DNA from: Terrimonas sp.
Lineage (GTDB): Bacteria > Bacteroidota > Bacteroidia > Chitinophagales > Chitinophagaceae
NCBI RefSeq assembly: GCF_003075435.1
Contig: NZ_QCZJ01000017.1
Coordinates: 62,001-126,000, forward strand
Length of the DNA stretch: 64,000 bases
Direction of reading: 5' to 3'
Position numbers and translations under genes: made by a program. Every line of letters starts with the position of its first letter. Positions within the stretch are counted from its first letter, which is position 1. Positions 15,417-24,819 of this stretch are shown here, one piece after another. Under the pieces are notes generated by a model. That model did not search any database, was not told the origin of the DNA, and saw only the letters and a list, made by a program, of their open reading frames with translations.

Positions 15417-16745
15417 ATGGAAACTCCTTTTCTGCAAATCATTATTTTTCTTGTAATAAGCATTGTATTAATTGTATTACTGACTGTTAAATATAAGATT
15501 CATGCTTTTTTTGCATTGTTTGCAGCCTGCATTGTAATGGGTGCAGGCGTTGGGTTGCCTGCGGAAAGCATGCTTAATACAATGAAGCAGGGCTTTGGAC
15601 ATATTATGCAGTCGCTTGGATTCATTATTGTGTTGGGAACTGTTTTAGGAGTAATACTTGAACATACAGGCTGCACTAATGCTATGGCTGCATTTATTCT
15701 TAAACGTACCGGGGAAAAGCGGTCAGCATTGGCAATGAATATCACCGGCTTTATAGTAGGGCTACCCATTTTTTGCGATTCCGGGTATATTGTTTTAAGT
15801 GGATTAAATAACCAGTTGGCAGAGCGGTCAAAAACGGCTATGCCCTTTATGGCGGGTTCGCTGGCGGTAGGTTTATATGCGGTGCATTGTCTTATTCCGC
15901 CACACCCTGGCGCTGCGGCAGCGGCGGGTACATTGAATGTAGATTTCGGGAAGTTGATTTTACTGGGCGTTATAGTAGCTATACCGGCAAGCGCGGCGGG
16001 TTATCTGTGGTCAAGATATGCCGCTGCCGCTATAACTGCCCCTGTTATTCAGTCATCATCTTCTGCTGATGAAGAGGGTAGGACACCTTCCCCGTTGCAG
16101 GCATTTCTGCCGGTAATTATTCCTATTCTGTTAATAGCATCGGCGGCATTTATTGCTATCGAAAAAAATGAAGGGTTATTCTGGAAAATAGTAGCTGTAG
16201 CTGGTAATCCTGTAGTAGCACTTTGCATAGGCATATTACTAACTATTCCATTGCTTTACCGGCTTCCTGGTAAAAAAGTAAGCAGTTTGTTACAGGAAGG
16301 CGCAGAAAAAGCAGGCGGTATTCTTGTGATCATCGGTGCAGGCGGTTCATTCGGCGCTATATTGGCAGCCACTCATATAGGTACGCACCTGGGCGACCGT
16401 CTGCCGCTTGCCCAGCTTGGCATTCTTTTCCCATTCCTGCTTACATCATTATTAAAAACAGCCCAGGGTTCTTCAACGGTAGCCATCATTACTGCAGCTT
16501 CTATAGTGCAACCGTTACTTCCGGCTTTAGGATTAGATACTGAACCCGGAAGACTGCTTGCTATATTATCAATGGGTGCAGGCTCAATGATGATATCCCA
16601 TGCCAATGATGCTTATTTTTGGGTGATCAGCAAGTTTTCCGGTGTTGAAATGAAAACAATGCTGCGGGTTTATTCTGCTGCCACCATATGGATGGGTATA
16701 ATTGCCCTGTTAACAGTTTACCTGCTGTCGATTATAATGTACTGA
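15417..16745 (+). CDS. GntP-family permease (gluconate:H+ symporter type)
   Basis: A 442-aa polytopic membrane protein with 12 or more hydrophobic segments and GntP-family motifs: GFGHIMQSLGFIIVLGTVLG, GLPIFCDSGYIVLSGL, HCLIPPHPGAAAAAGTLNVD, TAQGSSTVAIITAASI and SHANDAYFWVISKFSGV. GntP permeases import gluconate or related sugar acids with protons. No gluconate kinase or sugar-acid catabolic gene is adjacent, so the substrate stays open. It is monocistronic, starting 39 bp from the edge of the MITE-like element. Confidence 0.92.
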   Translation: METPFLQIIIFLVISIVLIVLLTVKYKIHAFFALFAACIVMGAGVGLPAESMLNTMKQGFGHIMQSLGFIIVLGTVLGVILEHTGCTNAMAAFILKRTGEKRSALAMNITGFIVGLPIFCDSGYIVLSGLNNQLAERSKTAMPFMAGSLAVGLYAVHCLIPPHPGAAAAAGTLNVDFGKLILLGVIVAIPASAAGYLWSRYAAAAITAPVIQSSSSADEEGRTPSPLQAFLPVIIPILLIASAAFIAIEKNEGLFWKIVAVAGNPVVALCIGILLTIPLLYRLPGKKVSSLLQEGAEKAGGILVIIGAGGSFGAILAATHIGTHLGDRLPLAQLGILFPFLLTSLLKTAQGSSTVAIITAASIVQPLLPALGLDTEPGRLLAILSMGAGSMMISHANDAYFWVISKFSGVEMKTMLRVYSAATIWMGIIALLTVYLLSIIMY

Positions 16746-16886
16746 GACACAACCGGCATATATAAAAACACTTAAAAACACTACAGAAGTTGATTAAAAA
16801 CTATTATTGTGTTTATTGAGTTGCAATAACATGGCATTAACACACGTTAAGAGCGTCAAACTTTTAACTCTAAAAATTCTAATGCC

Positions 16887-17156
16887 ATGAAAAAAACTTT
16901 TATCGCTTTATTTGCTATCGCTATGATAGGTGGAACAATTGCAAGTTGTAAGAAGGATAAAAAAACTGATTGTGCCAGCCTTACTACGAATCTGGCAAAT
17001 GCAACAAAGGCCTATGCTGCAGAACAATCAAGTGCTAACTGTAAAAATTACAAGGCTGCTATTCAAGATTTAATAAATGGAGGTTGTGTTACTTCCTCTG
17101 ACGAAAAAGCAGCATACCAATTAATATTAGACAATCTTAATTGTGATGTACAGTAA
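16887..17156 (+). CDS. Small Cys-rich lipoprotein
   Basis: An 89-aa protein with a lipoprotein signal (MKKTFIALFAIAMIGGTIASC, Cys21) followed by KKDKK and a helical domain of about 60 residues with four further Cys (CASL, NCKNY, GGCVT, NCDVQ). Spacing suggests two disulfides and a small helical bundle in the periplasm or on the surface. It stands alone with its own terminator at 17178. No named family is recognised with certainty. Confidence 0.75.
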   Translation: MKKTFIALFAIAMIGGTIASCKKDKKTDCASLTTNLANATKAYAAEQSSANCKNYKAAIQDLINGGCVTSSDEKAAYQLILDNLNCDVQ

Positions 17157-17177
17157 AATTTAGGATACTTTATATAG

Positions 17178-17213
17178 AGCGCCTTTAAATAACAAAGGCG
17201 CTTCTTATTTTTT
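17178..17213 (+). terminator. Intrinsic terminator after the small lipoprotein gene
   Basis: A 9-bp stem, AGCGCCTTT / AAAGGCGCT, with a 7-nt loop, followed by TCTTATTTTTT. It lies 21 bp after the stop of the small lipoprotein gene. Confidence 0.85.
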
Positions 17214-17275
17214 AAGATCAACAGGTCAGTATAAATTACCGGTTAGTATCTCTTACATGTCGTAATTTCATTCCC

Positions 17276-19885
17276 ATGCATGTAAGGTTAATTTATCCCG
17301 CAATATTTTTGTTCTTCTTTGCATCCTGCAACCAAAATACTCAACAAGCAGCCTCTCCTGGTGCAACCGCTTCTATAGCTGTTAAATGGGAGCTTTTATC
17401 GAATTTCCAGGATACAGGATACAAAGCCCGGTTTTATTTGCTGAACAAAGGAGAGAGAACACTGACAGATAAAAACTGGAAGATGTTTTTTTCTATTGCG
17501 CCCAGCCCCATTTTGTCCAATACTACACCTCAGCCTGCTGATGTGGAGCATATAAACGGAGATTGGTTTAAACTTTATCCTAACCCGGGCTTTAGCTTAA
17601 AGCAGGGAGATTCTGTTGTTATAGATTACAGAGCCACAGGTTATGTAATTAAAAATACAGATCAGCCGCTGGGTATATACATTGTTTTTTATGATAATAA
17701 TGGCAATGAAGAAAGCATTGCTAACATTGATGACTATACGCTGATTCCTTACACCGCCAAAGAACAATTATTGAGAGGAAGAGATGACAGGGAACTACCG
17801 GCTTCTGCCGAAAAAACATTTATTGATAATACAGGACTTGTTGTCTTGCCGGAAGACCAGTTATTGCCCATCATCCCGACACCATTATCATTTTCAAAGT
17901 TTGATGGAGTATACGAGCTGAATATCGGCACCATCACTTTTTCAGATTCTTTAAGCGAAGAAGCGCGGCTGCTTGCAGCGAGGTTAAAAGAAATTACCGG
18001 TAAGGATTTTTCTACAAAAGCCGGGGCGGCCGGACAAAAGGGCATATACCTTTCAATTGATTCAGATGCGCTCACACAAAAAAAACAGGAAGCATATCGT
18101 TTAACCATTAACGACCAGGGTATAAATATAACCGGTTATGATGCTGCCGGTGTATTTTATGGCATACAGAGCCTGCTTTCTTTAATACCAACCAATGTAT
18201 ACCTCGGAAAAGAGCAGCGCATAAAGCTACCTTATGTAACTATAGATGATGCGCCGCGTTTTGCATTCCGCAGCCTGCATGTAGATGTCAGCCGCAACTT
18301 CCAAAGCAAAGAAAATATTTTCCGGATACTTGATGTCCTTGCCCAATATAAGATCAACCGTATGTTATTGTATACTTCAGAAGATGAAGGGTGGCGTGTT
18401 GAAATTCCCGGTCTGCCTGAACTTACTGAAGTAGGCGCAAAACGTTTGCATGTTAGCGGAAAAGATGCGCCTGCATTACATCCTGCTTATGGCTCCGGGC
18501 CTTTTGCTGATTCAAAAGATAATTACGGAACCGGTTATTATACCCGTAAAGATTTTATAGAAATTTTAAAATATGCACAGCAAAGGCATATCAGCATCAT
18601 ACCTGAGCTTAATTTTCCAGGTCATGCAAGGGCTGCTATAAAATCAATGGAAGCCCGTTATGAACGGCTGATGAAAGAAGGCAAGAAAGAAGAAGCAGAA
18701 GAATATCGCCTGGCTGATCCGGATGACCAGTCAGTATATATATCGGCGCAGATGTATAAAGACAATGTGGTTGATGTAACCCGCGAATCTGCATACAGGT
18801 TTTACGAAAAAGTAGTTGAAGAGTTTGGTAAGATGTATAAGGAAGCAGGGCTGACGATGCGTGAATTTCATGCAGGCGGGGATGAGGTTGCGGATGGGGC
18901 ATGGACAAAATCGCCGCATGCGCTTGAACTTATGCGTCAACATCCTGAAATAAAAAATGCCAAAAATATACAGGCCTATTTCTTTAGGGAATTGCTGAAA
19001 AGGTTAGAGAAAAAAGGACTGGAGATACACGGTTGGGAAGAAGCGTTTCTTATAAAAGACTCAACCGGCAAACTTGCTCCTAATGCGGAATTTGCCGGCA
19101 AACCCGTCGTTCCTTATATCTGGAATAATATGTTTGACTATCCCGACCTGGGTTATCGTTTAGCTAACCAGGGCTATAATGTGGTATTGTGCAATGTTTC
19201 TAACTTTTATTTTGATCTTGCCTACAACAACGATCCTGCAGAGCCGGGTTTGTACTGGGCGGGATTTATTGATACTAAAAACGCATGGGCTTTTGCTCCC
19301 TTCAATATGTTTAATACAACCTTTAAAAGCTCCATGGGTGATGTGCTGGAATGGGACAAACCTAATACTCCCTGGCAGAAGCTAAAACCTGAGGCACAGA
19401 AGAACATTAAAGGGCTGGAAGCGCAGTTGTGGAGTGAAACCATTAAAGGCAGAGATATGATTGAATATTATATGCTGCCAAAACTGATTGGTTTTTCAGA
19501 GAGCGCATGGTCGCCGGAAAGAAAATGGGAGAAAGAACCTAACCGCAAAAAGAGAATGGAACAGATAGATGAAGGATGGAACCAGTTCGCAAATACTATT
19601 GCTCAAAAGGAATTCCCGAAATTGGCACATATCAATGGTGGTTATAATTACCGGGTGCCGCCTGCAGGAGTTGTTATTGAAAATGGAGAGATAAAAGCAA
19701 ACGTAGCATTACCGGGCATAAGCATACATTACACTACCGATAGCACGGAACCAACCATGCAATCTCCTGTGTACACAGCCCCTGTGTCTGCAACAGCCAC
19801 TTTTAATTTCAAAACTTTTGATGCCTCCGGAAAACCAGGAAGAACGATTACCGTAAAAAAAGCAGGAACACAGCGGCTGAATTAG
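17276..19885 (+). CDS. Chitobiase-type beta-N-acetylhexosaminidase lipoprotein (GH20)
   Basis: An 869-aa lipoprotein (Cys18 after FLFFFAS). Its order matches chitobiases: an N-terminal carbohydrate-binding CHB_HEX domain (about 35-160, IAVKWELLSNFQDTGYKARF), a GH20b domain (LLPIIPTPLSFSKFDGVYEL, about 195), the GH20 barrel with FRSLHVDVSRNF and catalytic D536-E537 in FHAGGDEVADGAW, then SETIKGRDMIEYYMLPKL and a C-terminal immunoglobulin-like domain (ISIHYTTDSTEPTMQSPVYT). It would release GlcNAc from chitobiose or chitin oligomers at the cell envelope. It differs from the GH20 at 12205 by the added CHB_HEX domain and by being a lipoprotein. No SusCD pair is nearby. Confidence 0.94.
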   Translation: MHVRLIYPAIFLFFFASCNQNTQQAASPGATASIAVKWELLSNFQDTGYKARFYLLNKGERTLTDKNWKMFFSIAPSPILSNTTPQPADVEHINGDWFKLYPNPGFSLKQGDSVVIDYRATGYVIKNTDQPLGIYIVFYDNNGNEESIANIDDYTLIPYTAKEQLLRGRDDRELPASAEKTFIDNTGLVVLPEDQLLPIIPTPLSFSKFDGVYELNIGTITFSDSLSEEARLLAARLKEITGKDFSTKAGAAGQKGIYLSIDSDALTQKKQEAYRLTINDQGINITGYDAAGVFYGIQSLLSLIPTNVYLGKEQRIKLPYVTIDDAPRFAFRSLHVDVSRNFQSKENIFRILDVLAQYKINRMLLYTSEDEGWRVEIPGLPELTEVGAKRLHVSGKDAPALHPAYGSGPFADSKDNYGTGYYTRKDFIEILKYAQQRHISIIPELNFPGHARAAIKSMEARYERLMKEGKKEEAEEYRLADPDDQSVYISAQMYKDNVVDVTRESAYRFYEKVVEEFGKMYKEAGLTMREFHAGGDEVADGAWTKSPHALELMRQHPEIKNAKNIQAYFFRELLKRLEKKGLEIHGWEEAFLIKDSTGKLAPNAEFAGKPVVPYIWNNMFDYPDLGYRLANQGYNVVLCNVSNFYFDLAYNNDPAEPGLYWAGFIDTKNAWAFAPFNMFNTTFKSSMGDVLEWDKPNTPWQKLKPEAQKNIKGLEAQLWSETIKGRDMIEYYMLPKLIGFSESAWSPERKWEKEPNRKKRMEQIDEGWNQFANTIAQKEFPKLAHINGGYNYRVPPAGVVIENGEIKANVALPGISIHYTTDSTEPTMQSPVYTAPVSATATFNFKTFDASGKPGRTITVKKAGTQRLN

Positions 19886-19935
19886 GCAATAGTGAACAGC
19901 CAATAGTGAATGTTACAACCTGAAACCTGTAACCT

Positions 19936-21102
19936 TCAACCCGCAACTTCGCGTTCAACCGCTGTAACGCTGTAATCTGTTATTACATTATACAACGTAT
20001 CACGCTCAACCGGCTTGCGCCTTGCCTGTTTGATAAGAGATACCAGCTCGGCTGTATTCATGGAAGGATTGGTTTCCTCGCTGCCGGCCATGGAGTATAT
20101 TTTAGTAGTATCATCAATAGTGCCATCAATATCATTTACACCAAATGATAAAGTGAGTTGCGCATTTTGCCTGCCAAGCATTGGCCAGTATGCTTTAAGA
20201 TGAGGAAAGTTATCCATGAACAAACGGCCAATAGCATACATACGCATATCTTCTACCACGGATGATTCCGGCGTATCACTCATTTCGTTATCCTTATTGC
20301 GAAACTTTAAAGGAATGAATGTATTGAAGCCCCCGGTCTTATCCTGCAGGTCACGTAAGCGTTTCATATGATCAACCCGGTGCCAGTATTTTTCTATATG
20401 TCCATACAACATGGTAGCATTGGTATGCATCCCTAAATTATGCGCTGCTTCGTGTATGCGCAACCATCCTTCGGCATCTACCTTGTCATCACAGATCTGC
20501 TGCCTTATTTCCGGATGAAAAATTTCAGCGCCTCCACCCGGCAAAGAATCAAGCCCCGCTTCTTTCATCTGCTTCATTCCTTCTTCTGCAGAAACTTTTG
20601 CTTTACGAAACATATAATCCAGCTCAACAGGTGTATACCCTTTAATATGCAACTCAGGACGATGCGCTTTTATCTGTCGCATAAGATCCATAAAAAACTG
20701 CATATTCATTTTGGGATGAACACCGCCCACAATATGAACTTCTGTAACTGGTTTGCCATCATAGCTTTTTACTATATGCATCATTTGCTCCGTACTAAGT
20801 TCCCACCCGTCTTCCCGCTTTGCATACAGCCTGGAGTATGAGCAGAACTTACAACTGAACACACAAACATTGGTTGGTTCTATATGGAAGTTCCTGTTAA
20901 AATAAGTTGTATCTCCATGCAGTCTTTCTCTCACATGATTTGCCAATGCCCCAACAAAGGCAAGGCTTCCTTTTTCAAAAAGAAGGAGGGCATCTGCTTC
21001 AGAAAGTCTTTCCTTCTTTAAAATTTTTTCACCAATTATTTTTAACCCGGGGAGCAGCGCAGGATTTTGCAGAAGTTTTTCTGCCTGTAAAACACTGTTC
21101 AT
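19936..21102 (-). CDS. mqnE: Aminofutalosine synthase, radical SAM enzyme
   Basis: A 388-aa radical SAM protein with the cluster motif C80-x3-C84-x2-C87 in NVCVFSCKFCSYSR, and the MqnE-type segments GGGAEIFHPEIRQQICDDK, HRVDHMKRLRDLQDKTGGFN and FIPLKFRNKDNEMSD. MqnE joins SAM and the MqnA product to make 6-amino-6-deoxyfutalosine in the futalosine route to menaquinone. This fits an organism whose complex I (this window) feeds a menaquinone pool. MqnC is a related family; the GGGAEIF and KFRNKDNEM motifs favour MqnE. No other mqn gene is in the window. Degenerate AACCTG-type repeats lie just past the stop. Confidence 0.9.
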   Translation of the reverse strand: MNSVLQAEKLLQNPALLPGLKIIGEKILKKERLSEADALLLFEKGSLAFVGALANHVRERLHGDTTYFNRNFHIEPTNVCVFSCKFCSYSRLYAKREDGWELSTEQMMHIVKSYDGKPVTEVHIVGGVHPKMNMQFFMDLMRQIKAHRPELHIKGYTPVELDYMFRKAKVSAEEGMKQMKEAGLDSLPGGGAEIFHPEIRQQICDDKVDAEGWLRIHEAAHNLGMHTNATMLYGHIEKYWHRVDHMKRLRDLQDKTGGFNTFIPLKFRNKDNEMSDTPESSVVEDMRMYAIGRLFMDNFPHLKAYWPMLGRQNAQLTLSFGVNDIDGTIDDTTKIYSMAGSEETNPSMNTAELVSLIKQARRKPVERDTLYNVITDYSVTAVEREVAG

Positions 21103-21231
21103 AAAATCATCTTTTCTTGCCTTAGGATTTGTAAAGATACGAAAGTTAATGTGGGGGAAAATAGGAGAATATGAAAATGTGAAAATGTGAAAGCCAGGGA
21201 TATTTAAAGGTGGTGGATGGGGTGTCTGCGT

Positions 21232-22059
21232 TTACTCAAACACTACTGTTTTATTACCATATATAAATACTCTGTCTTCCAGCGCCAGTTTAAGCGCGGT
21301 TGCCAATACAAGTGTTTCAATTTCTTTGCCGGCTTTTACCATATCTGCAGTAGTATGTGTATGATTTACGTTGATGGTTTGCTGCACAATAATAGGACCT
21401 TCATCAAGATCGTTGGTAACAAAATGAGCGGTAGCTCCTATTACTTTAACGCCACGTTCAAAAGCCTGGCGGTATGGATTTGCTCCTATAAATGCAGGAA
21501 GAAATGAGTGATGTATATTAATAATGGACCCCTGGAAATTCGCTACAAAAGCAGGAGATAATATGCGCATGAATTTTGCCAGCACTATATAGTCAAAAGC
21601 GTATTTCCTGATTTGATCTGACAATAAGCGCTCAAAATCTTCTTTAGACTTATCTTCATGCGAAATGTAATGAAAGGGAACCTCAAACCTGTTACATATG
21701 TCTTTAAGCACATTGTGATTGCCAATTACGCATTGAACACTGGCGTTAAGTGTTTTAAAATAATTGCGTATAAGAATATCACTCAGGCAATGGTATTCTT
21801 TGGTAACAAGAACAATAATTTTTTTGTCAGGATTTATATGAATGGTGATTTCTGCATTATCCGGTAACACCTTTTTCAAAGCTGTTTCCAGTCTCTTTTC
21901 ATTGGTGGAGGTAGCTGTGGCAACCCGCATGTAAAACCGATCATCCGATACGGCTACATACTCCCTCATAGATGTAATATTTAACTGCAGTTCTGCCAGT
22001 ACGCCGGAGATTCCTGCCACAAGTCCAACCCTGTCTCTGCACTGTATAAGTATGATCAT
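21232..22059 (-). CDS. purU: Formyltetrahydrofolate deformylase
   Basis: A 275-aa protein with an N-terminal ACT domain (IQCRDRVGLVAGISGVLAEL, 5-24) and a C-terminal formyl-transferase/hydrolase domain with catalytic N181-x-H183 in IINIHHSFLPAFIGANPY and D219 in NDLDEGPIIVQQ. The fusion of ACT and formyltransferase domains is what separates PurU from PurN. It hydrolyses 10-formyl-THF to THF and formate and balances one-carbon pools. The gene is monocistronic between mqnE and an FG-GAP protein gene. Confidence 0.94.
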   Translation of the reverse strand: MIILIQCRDRVGLVAGISGVLAELQLNITSMREYVAVSDDRFYMRVATATSTNEKRLETALKKVLPDNAEITIHINPDKKIIVLVTKEYHCLSDILIRNYFKTLNASVQCVIGNHNVLKDICNRFEVPFHYISHEDKSKEDFERLLSDQIRKYAFDYIVLAKFMRILSPAFVANFQGSIINIHHSFLPAFIGANPYRQAFERGVKVIGATAHFVTNDLDEGPIIVQQTINVNHTHTTADMVKAGKEIETLVLATALKLALEDRVFIYGNKTVVFE

Positions 22060-22230
22060 ACATTATTAATCTGCTTTTCCAAAATTTTTGTGTGATGAGA
22101 AGTGTCAGACGTGAGCAATAAAATGAGAAGCACAGGATGATCTGCACAGAAAATCCATTCTATTTCCTCACTTTTCACGGTAACGCACAGATGTACGCTG
22201 ATTGACCTGCCCCATCTTATACCTTCCGTC

Positions 22231-23382
22231 TCATTTTCCCGTATTCCAGTATATTTTCAGGTTTTTTGTTGCCCTGCCTGAAGCAACAATATCTGGTTTC
22301 CCATCTCCATTCATATCTGCTACCTGGATGTCTTCGCACGCCATTCCATTTTCATCAATCCATTCAGCATCCCATTGTTCGCCTGAATCATCAAGCATGG
22401 TATAAATTTTTATACCCACTTTTCCATCTTTATTAGGGCTTCTCCATCCGGCAACAACCTGGTCTTTACCGGATCCGGAAAAATCTGCAATGCCTAAAGC
22501 GTGCCCTTCTTTAACATTATCATCCAGCACGATTCTTTTTGCGTTATCGTTTGTAAGATACGCTACGATTGCTGTGCCATGCATTGGTTCAACTGTTGCA
22601 ATAAAATTTTTATCTCCTGCCATCTTCCCGATCTTTATTTCACCAGCTGCTTTATCAACGCCCAAAACAGGTAGAGCCTTTATGTTTTTTGTTTGCGAAA
22701 ATTCATCCGGGATAAATTTCACTCCTTCTTTTGATGCTATATAGAGTCCTTTATCTTTTCCACCTGTAACAATGTCAAAATTATGGGTAAGGTGTAGTGT
22801 AGTATCGAGCTGTACTATATCCCATGGGTTGTTAACATCTTTGGGAAACTCGTATGCCAATACCTTTACACCGGCGCCCGCCCCGTTTTTATTATCTTTT
22901 CCGTGCAATGGTGCAACAACAAGATAGTACCTGCCTGCTGCGGATCTTACCCATTTCATCCTGTGGGTGGTAACTTCATGGTGTAACTCCTTTGCTGTCC
23001 ATAACCGGGTAGGGTCTTTGGGGCGGATAAGATAATGCACCGCTCCTGATTGCTGCTCATTGGATGTTTCTGCAGGATTCCATTGTGAGCCTACGGCCAC
23101 TTCAACCAGCCCGTCACCATCAATATCTTTTGCAGCAATACAAACATTATCATGCTCTGTAAGATTCTCAATCATTACAAACCTTTTCCAATCTCCATTA
23201 CGATACCATACAAATTGTTTTTTATCTGCCAGTAAAATATCCGGTTTCCCATCTCCATCAACATCGCCAAGCGCCATGCCGTAGCCTATTTCAATATTAT
23301 TGTCAATTGTCTGCTCTTTAAATACTGTTTGCTGATTACTGAACAGTTGTATCAAAACATTAAAAAAAATAGCGAAGAGCAT
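22231..23382 (-). CDS. Exported FG-GAP/VCBS repeat protein
   Basis: A 383-aa protein with a short hydrophobic N-terminus (MLFAIFFNVLIQLFSNQQ) and several FG-GAP calcium-binding repeats: MALGDVDGDGKPDILLADKK (about 35), IAAKDIDGDGLVEVAVGSQW (about 82), IADFSGSGKDQVVAGWRSPN and QVADMNGDGKPDIVASGRAT near the end. These D-x-D-G-D-G loops form a beta-propeller. Proteins of this kind in Bacteroidota are secreted and of unknown substrate. No catalytic domain is seen beyond the propeller. Confidence 0.85.
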   Translation of the reverse strand: MLFAIFFNVLIQLFSNQQTVFKEQTIDNNIEIGYGMALGDVDGDGKPDILLADKKQFVWYRNGDWKRFVMIENLTEHDNVCIAAKDIDGDGLVEVAVGSQWNPAETSNEQQSGAVHYLIRPKDPTRLWTAKELHHEVTTHRMKWVRSAAGRYYLVVAPLHGKDNKNGAGAGVKVLAYEFPKDVNNPWDIVQLDTTLHLTHNFDIVTGGKDKGLYIASKEGVKFIPDEFSQTKNIKALPVLGVDKAAGEIKIGKMAGDKNFIATVEPMHGTAIVAYLTNDNAKRIVLDDNVKEGHALGIADFSGSGKDQVVAGWRSPNKDGKVGIKIYTMLDDSGEQWDAEWIDENGMACEDIQVADMNGDGKPDIVASGRATKNLKIYWNTGK

Positions 23383-23475
23383 ATATAAACGTTTAATGTT
23401 TCATTATAATAGCTATCTCTTCTGTGGGTGATTTAGAACTGAAACATTTCCAATATACAATATTTGCCACACATA

Positions 23476-23940
23476 TTAAAAGGGTCTGAAAGCCGGACGG
23501 GCGGCAAAAGGTGAAAACGACCAGGGTATAGAGATAAGAATAATAATCAGCCCGATAGTGAACCAAATCGCTAATGTCCTGAACTTTTCGGTATCAGTTT
23601 TTTTACGTTTTGCTTTTGAAGAACCAATGGTAATGAGGATAACGGCTATCAACATCATCACACTATGCTCCATTCCAAAAAAACGAACATCTTTTTGATG
23701 TACCGCTTCTTTAAAGTTATTCCTGAAAAATTCTATAACAGGGCTGATAAAATACAGCCATAAGCCTAAAATAAATTCTATATGAACCAAAATAATAGAC
23801 CAAATCCTGGCCTTATTATCAGCTTTAGAAAATGTTTTTCGGGAAAACCATCCGCTGTACGCTTTATATATGACCAATAATAAAGCAATTAAAACCAGCC
23901 AGCGAACAAGTGAGTGGAGGGCTAAAATAACAGGATACAT
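23476..23940 (-). CDS. Four-helix integral membrane protein
   Basis: About 154 aa from ATG 23938-23940 with four hydrophobic helices (about 10-27, 48-66, 92-109, 126-143). The opening LALHSLVRWLVLIALLLVIY and the FGMEHSVMMLIAVILI segment with conserved His are typical of small cytochrome-b-like or DUF-type membrane proteins found singly in Bacteroidota. A heme or cofactor role is speculative. A TTG 18 bp upstream could extend it by six residues. Confidence 0.72.
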   Translation of the reverse strand: MYPVILALHSLVRWLVLIALLLVIYKAYSGWFSRKTFSKADNKARIWSIILVHIEFILGLWLYFISPVIEFFRNNFKEAVHQKDVRFFGMEHSVMMLIAVILITIGSSKAKRKKTDTEKFRTLAIWFTIGLIIILISIPWSFSPFAARPAFRPF

Positions 23941-24140
23941 GACATAGTATTTTTGCAAGATTAAGTCATTTTGAAAAATTAAAAAAGGAAGAAATCACCA
24001 ATGCTATAATCTATGAGACTCAATACCGGGACTTTTAATAACAGTTTAGTAATCTTGTGGCATGAAATAAAACTTAGCAATAACTACGTTAAATTTACCT
24101 TTTACAGATTTGTTACCTGCAGTTATATCTTACAATTTTT

Positions 24141-24551
24141 ATGAAATATTTGAATGACAGAACATTCATACTACGCTTTATTATTGCTATAATATTGTTT
24201 GCGCATAGTATTCCGGGTATAATAGACGGCAGCATAAGGGCATTTGGTACAGCATACCTGGATCAAGCCGGCTTTGCTCCGTTAGGTCTGATAATAGCAT
24301 GGAGCATTAAATTATCGCATATTTTATGTGCTGTTCTTTTATTGGCGAACAGATATGTGAAATTTGCTTCTGTCGTTACTGTTTTTATTTTAATCGCCGG
24401 TATATTCATGGTTCATTTAAAAGACGGCTGGTATGTAGTTGGAGGCGGGAGGAACGGTATTGAGTTTAATTTGTTAATGATAGTGGTATTGTGTTATATA
24501 ATGATGGAAGATGTGAGAGGAAAAAATATAGTCCATAAGAAGATTATATAA
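24141..24551 (+). CDS. DoxX-family membrane protein
   Basis: A 136-aa four-helix membrane protein. The pattern ILRFIIAIILFAHSIPGIID then AYLDQAGFAPLGLIIAWSIK, LSHILCAVLLLANRYVKFAS and GIEFNLLMIVVLCYIMMEDV fits the DoxX/DoxD family, small membrane proteins often tied to thiol or oxidative metabolism, with function in most bacteria unproved. Monocistronic. Confidence 0.82.
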   Translation: MKYLNDRTFILRFIIAIILFAHSIPGIIDGSIRAFGTAYLDQAGFAPLGLIIAWSIKLSHILCAVLLLANRYVKFASVVTVFILIAGIFMVHLKDGWYVVGGGRNGIEFNLLMIVVLCYIMMEDVRGKNIVHKKII

Positions 24552-24680
24552 ATTGACCTGCCTGACAATTTAGCGACGCCGGAAATAAAAAACAGAACAT
24601 TATTTTTTGACTTACGTTGCAGATATGTGTATATTAGCCATAACCTATGCATGTACACTACTACGTAACCGGCTTGTATT

Positions 24681-24702
24681 TTATTGCGGTAATCCGCAAT
24701 AA
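24681..24702. repeat. Perfect small hairpin in the gap before the helicase gene
   Basis: TTATTGCGG-TAAT-CCGCAATAA, 9-bp arms around a 4-nt loop, in the 268-bp gap between the DoxX and helicase genes. No T-run follows on either strand, so it is more likely a regulatory hairpin or binding site than a terminator. The rest of the gap holds no gene; a TATTTTTG box at 24788-24795 could be a -7 element for the helicase. Confidence 0.5.
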
Positions 24703-24819
24703 TCCCTGTTGTATAAAGTTGATCATTACTACGATCAGACCTCCAACACCTTCCCAAATTAACTTCCCGCTTATAATAAAAAGAAAATATTTTTGGATCA
24801 TCAGTAATATACAACTGAG

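Noticed and set aside
21232-22059. Phosphoribosylglycinamide formyltransferase (purN)
   Set aside because: The N-terminal ACT domain and overall length identify PurU.
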